From CAYFZO01 sp964347615 (lineage in GTDB: Bacteria > Pseudomonadota > Gammaproteobacteria > Poriferisulfidales > Oxydemutatoraceae): 20,780 bases of DNA. A program made the position numbers and the translations under genes. Positions 20,555 to 20,780 of the stretch are shown one piece after another. The stretch spans positions 1 through 20,780 of the forward strand of contig CAYFZO010000029.1 of NCBI GenBank assembly GCA_964347615.1. Reading direction: 5' to 3'. A model generated the notes under the pieces. The model saw only the letters and a program-made list of their open reading frames with translations. It ran no database searches and was not told where the DNA came from. Position 1 is the first letter of the stretch. Every line of letters starts with the position of its first letter.

Positions 20555-20767
20555 TTTCAATATCAGCGCAACGTCAACGACCGCAACCCCGCGACGAAAT
20601 ACGCCCTGGACGCAATCCGCTGGTGGTTCTCCGGCGAGCCGTTGCCGCTGGGTTCGATGCAGGCGGCGAGGCTTGACCTCGTCGACCGTTGCCCGCCGCC
20701 GAAGACCTGGTTCATGCGCCAAGCGATGTTAGCAGCAAATAGAAATGTCCGGTTTTGTAGCAAATGA
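20555..20767 (+). pseudogene. Possible coding remnant in another frame after the stop codon
   Basis: The frame two bases off the giant gene is open for 70 codons to a TGA at 20765. Its translation looks protein-like: NPATKYALDAIRWWFSGEP, then a Leu-Asp-rich stretch and CPPPKTWFMRQAM, without the repetitive composition of the array. It has no start codon and ribosome binding site of its own at the left. It could be the displaced C-terminus of the giant protein after a frameshift, or a piece of another gene cut by the insertion sequence to its right. I do not recognise the family. The last ten or so codons belong to the repeat described next. Confidence 0.35.
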
Positions 20768-20780
20768 ATTGTCCGCTTTT
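20727..20780. mobile_element. Putative insertion sequence end with two tandem terminal repeats
   Basis: AGCAAAT-AGAAA-TGTCCGGTTTT (20734-20756) and AGCAAAT-GAAT-TGTCCGCTTTT (20759-20780) are two imperfect copies 25 bp apart. Multiple repeats of about 20 bp at the ends serve as transposase sites in IS21-type elements, and TGTCCG near the ends is frequent in IS21- and IS481-like elements. The sequence before the first copy begins 5'-TG (20727), as many such ends do. No transposase is in the window; the body would lie to the right. Confidence 0.45.

Noticed and set aside
20563..20763. Minus-strand frame at the right edge as a gene entering the window
   Set aside because: It has no visible ribosome binding site, starts within the putative insertion sequence end, and its composition is no better than the + strand remnant.

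Overview
The window is almost entirely one gene. A single uninterrupted GC-rich + strand reading frame (117-20552) encodes a secreted modular protein of 6,811 residues, roughly 0.7 MDa. Only 116 bases lie before it and 228 after it. I see no tRNA, rRNA, CRISPR array or second complete gene. The Sec signal peptide, paired cysteines in the N-terminal part and extracellular-type domains point to a bacterial surface or released protein, probably Gram-negative. Proteins mixing LRR, Calx-beta-like and Ig-like modules of this style are, as far as I recall, common in marine and host-associated bacteria, but the species cannot be fixed from this window.

Layout. (1) 1-116: a hairpin flanked by A- and T-rich arms (5-58), an uninterrupted run of 23 C (64-86), and a small hairpin (90-108) whose 3' arm is the Shine-Dalgarno GGAAGGGG. 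(2) 117-227: signal peptide. (3) 249-13772: ten modules, each opening with a Cys-capped 'CDRTP-x-VRDAL' head, then 24-residue leucine-rich repeats (about 54 in all), then an unnamed beta-rich domain. Long modules add an Ig-like domain and a Calx-beta-like domain; short modules do not. (4) 13773-20552: a cysteine-free array of 20 Ig-like beta domains of about 110 residues. Domains 5-12 and 13-20 are two copies of one eight-domain block (type order A-B-C-E-F-E-F-H). (5) 20553-20780: a possible coding remnant in another frame, then two tandem copies of a 22-23 bp sequence that look like the tip of an insertion sequence running off the window.

Likely biology (inference). The protein looks like a giant adhesin or recognition molecule: a variable LRR front half for ligand contact and a repetitive stalk behind it. 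Near-identical repeats suggest that LRR and stalk length change by recombination, and the poly-C tract suggests expression may switch by slippage. No C-terminal anchor, RTX calcium repeats, autotransporter barrel or sorting motif is visible. The protein ends abruptly next to the remnant and the putative insertion sequence, so the original C-terminus may have been lost.
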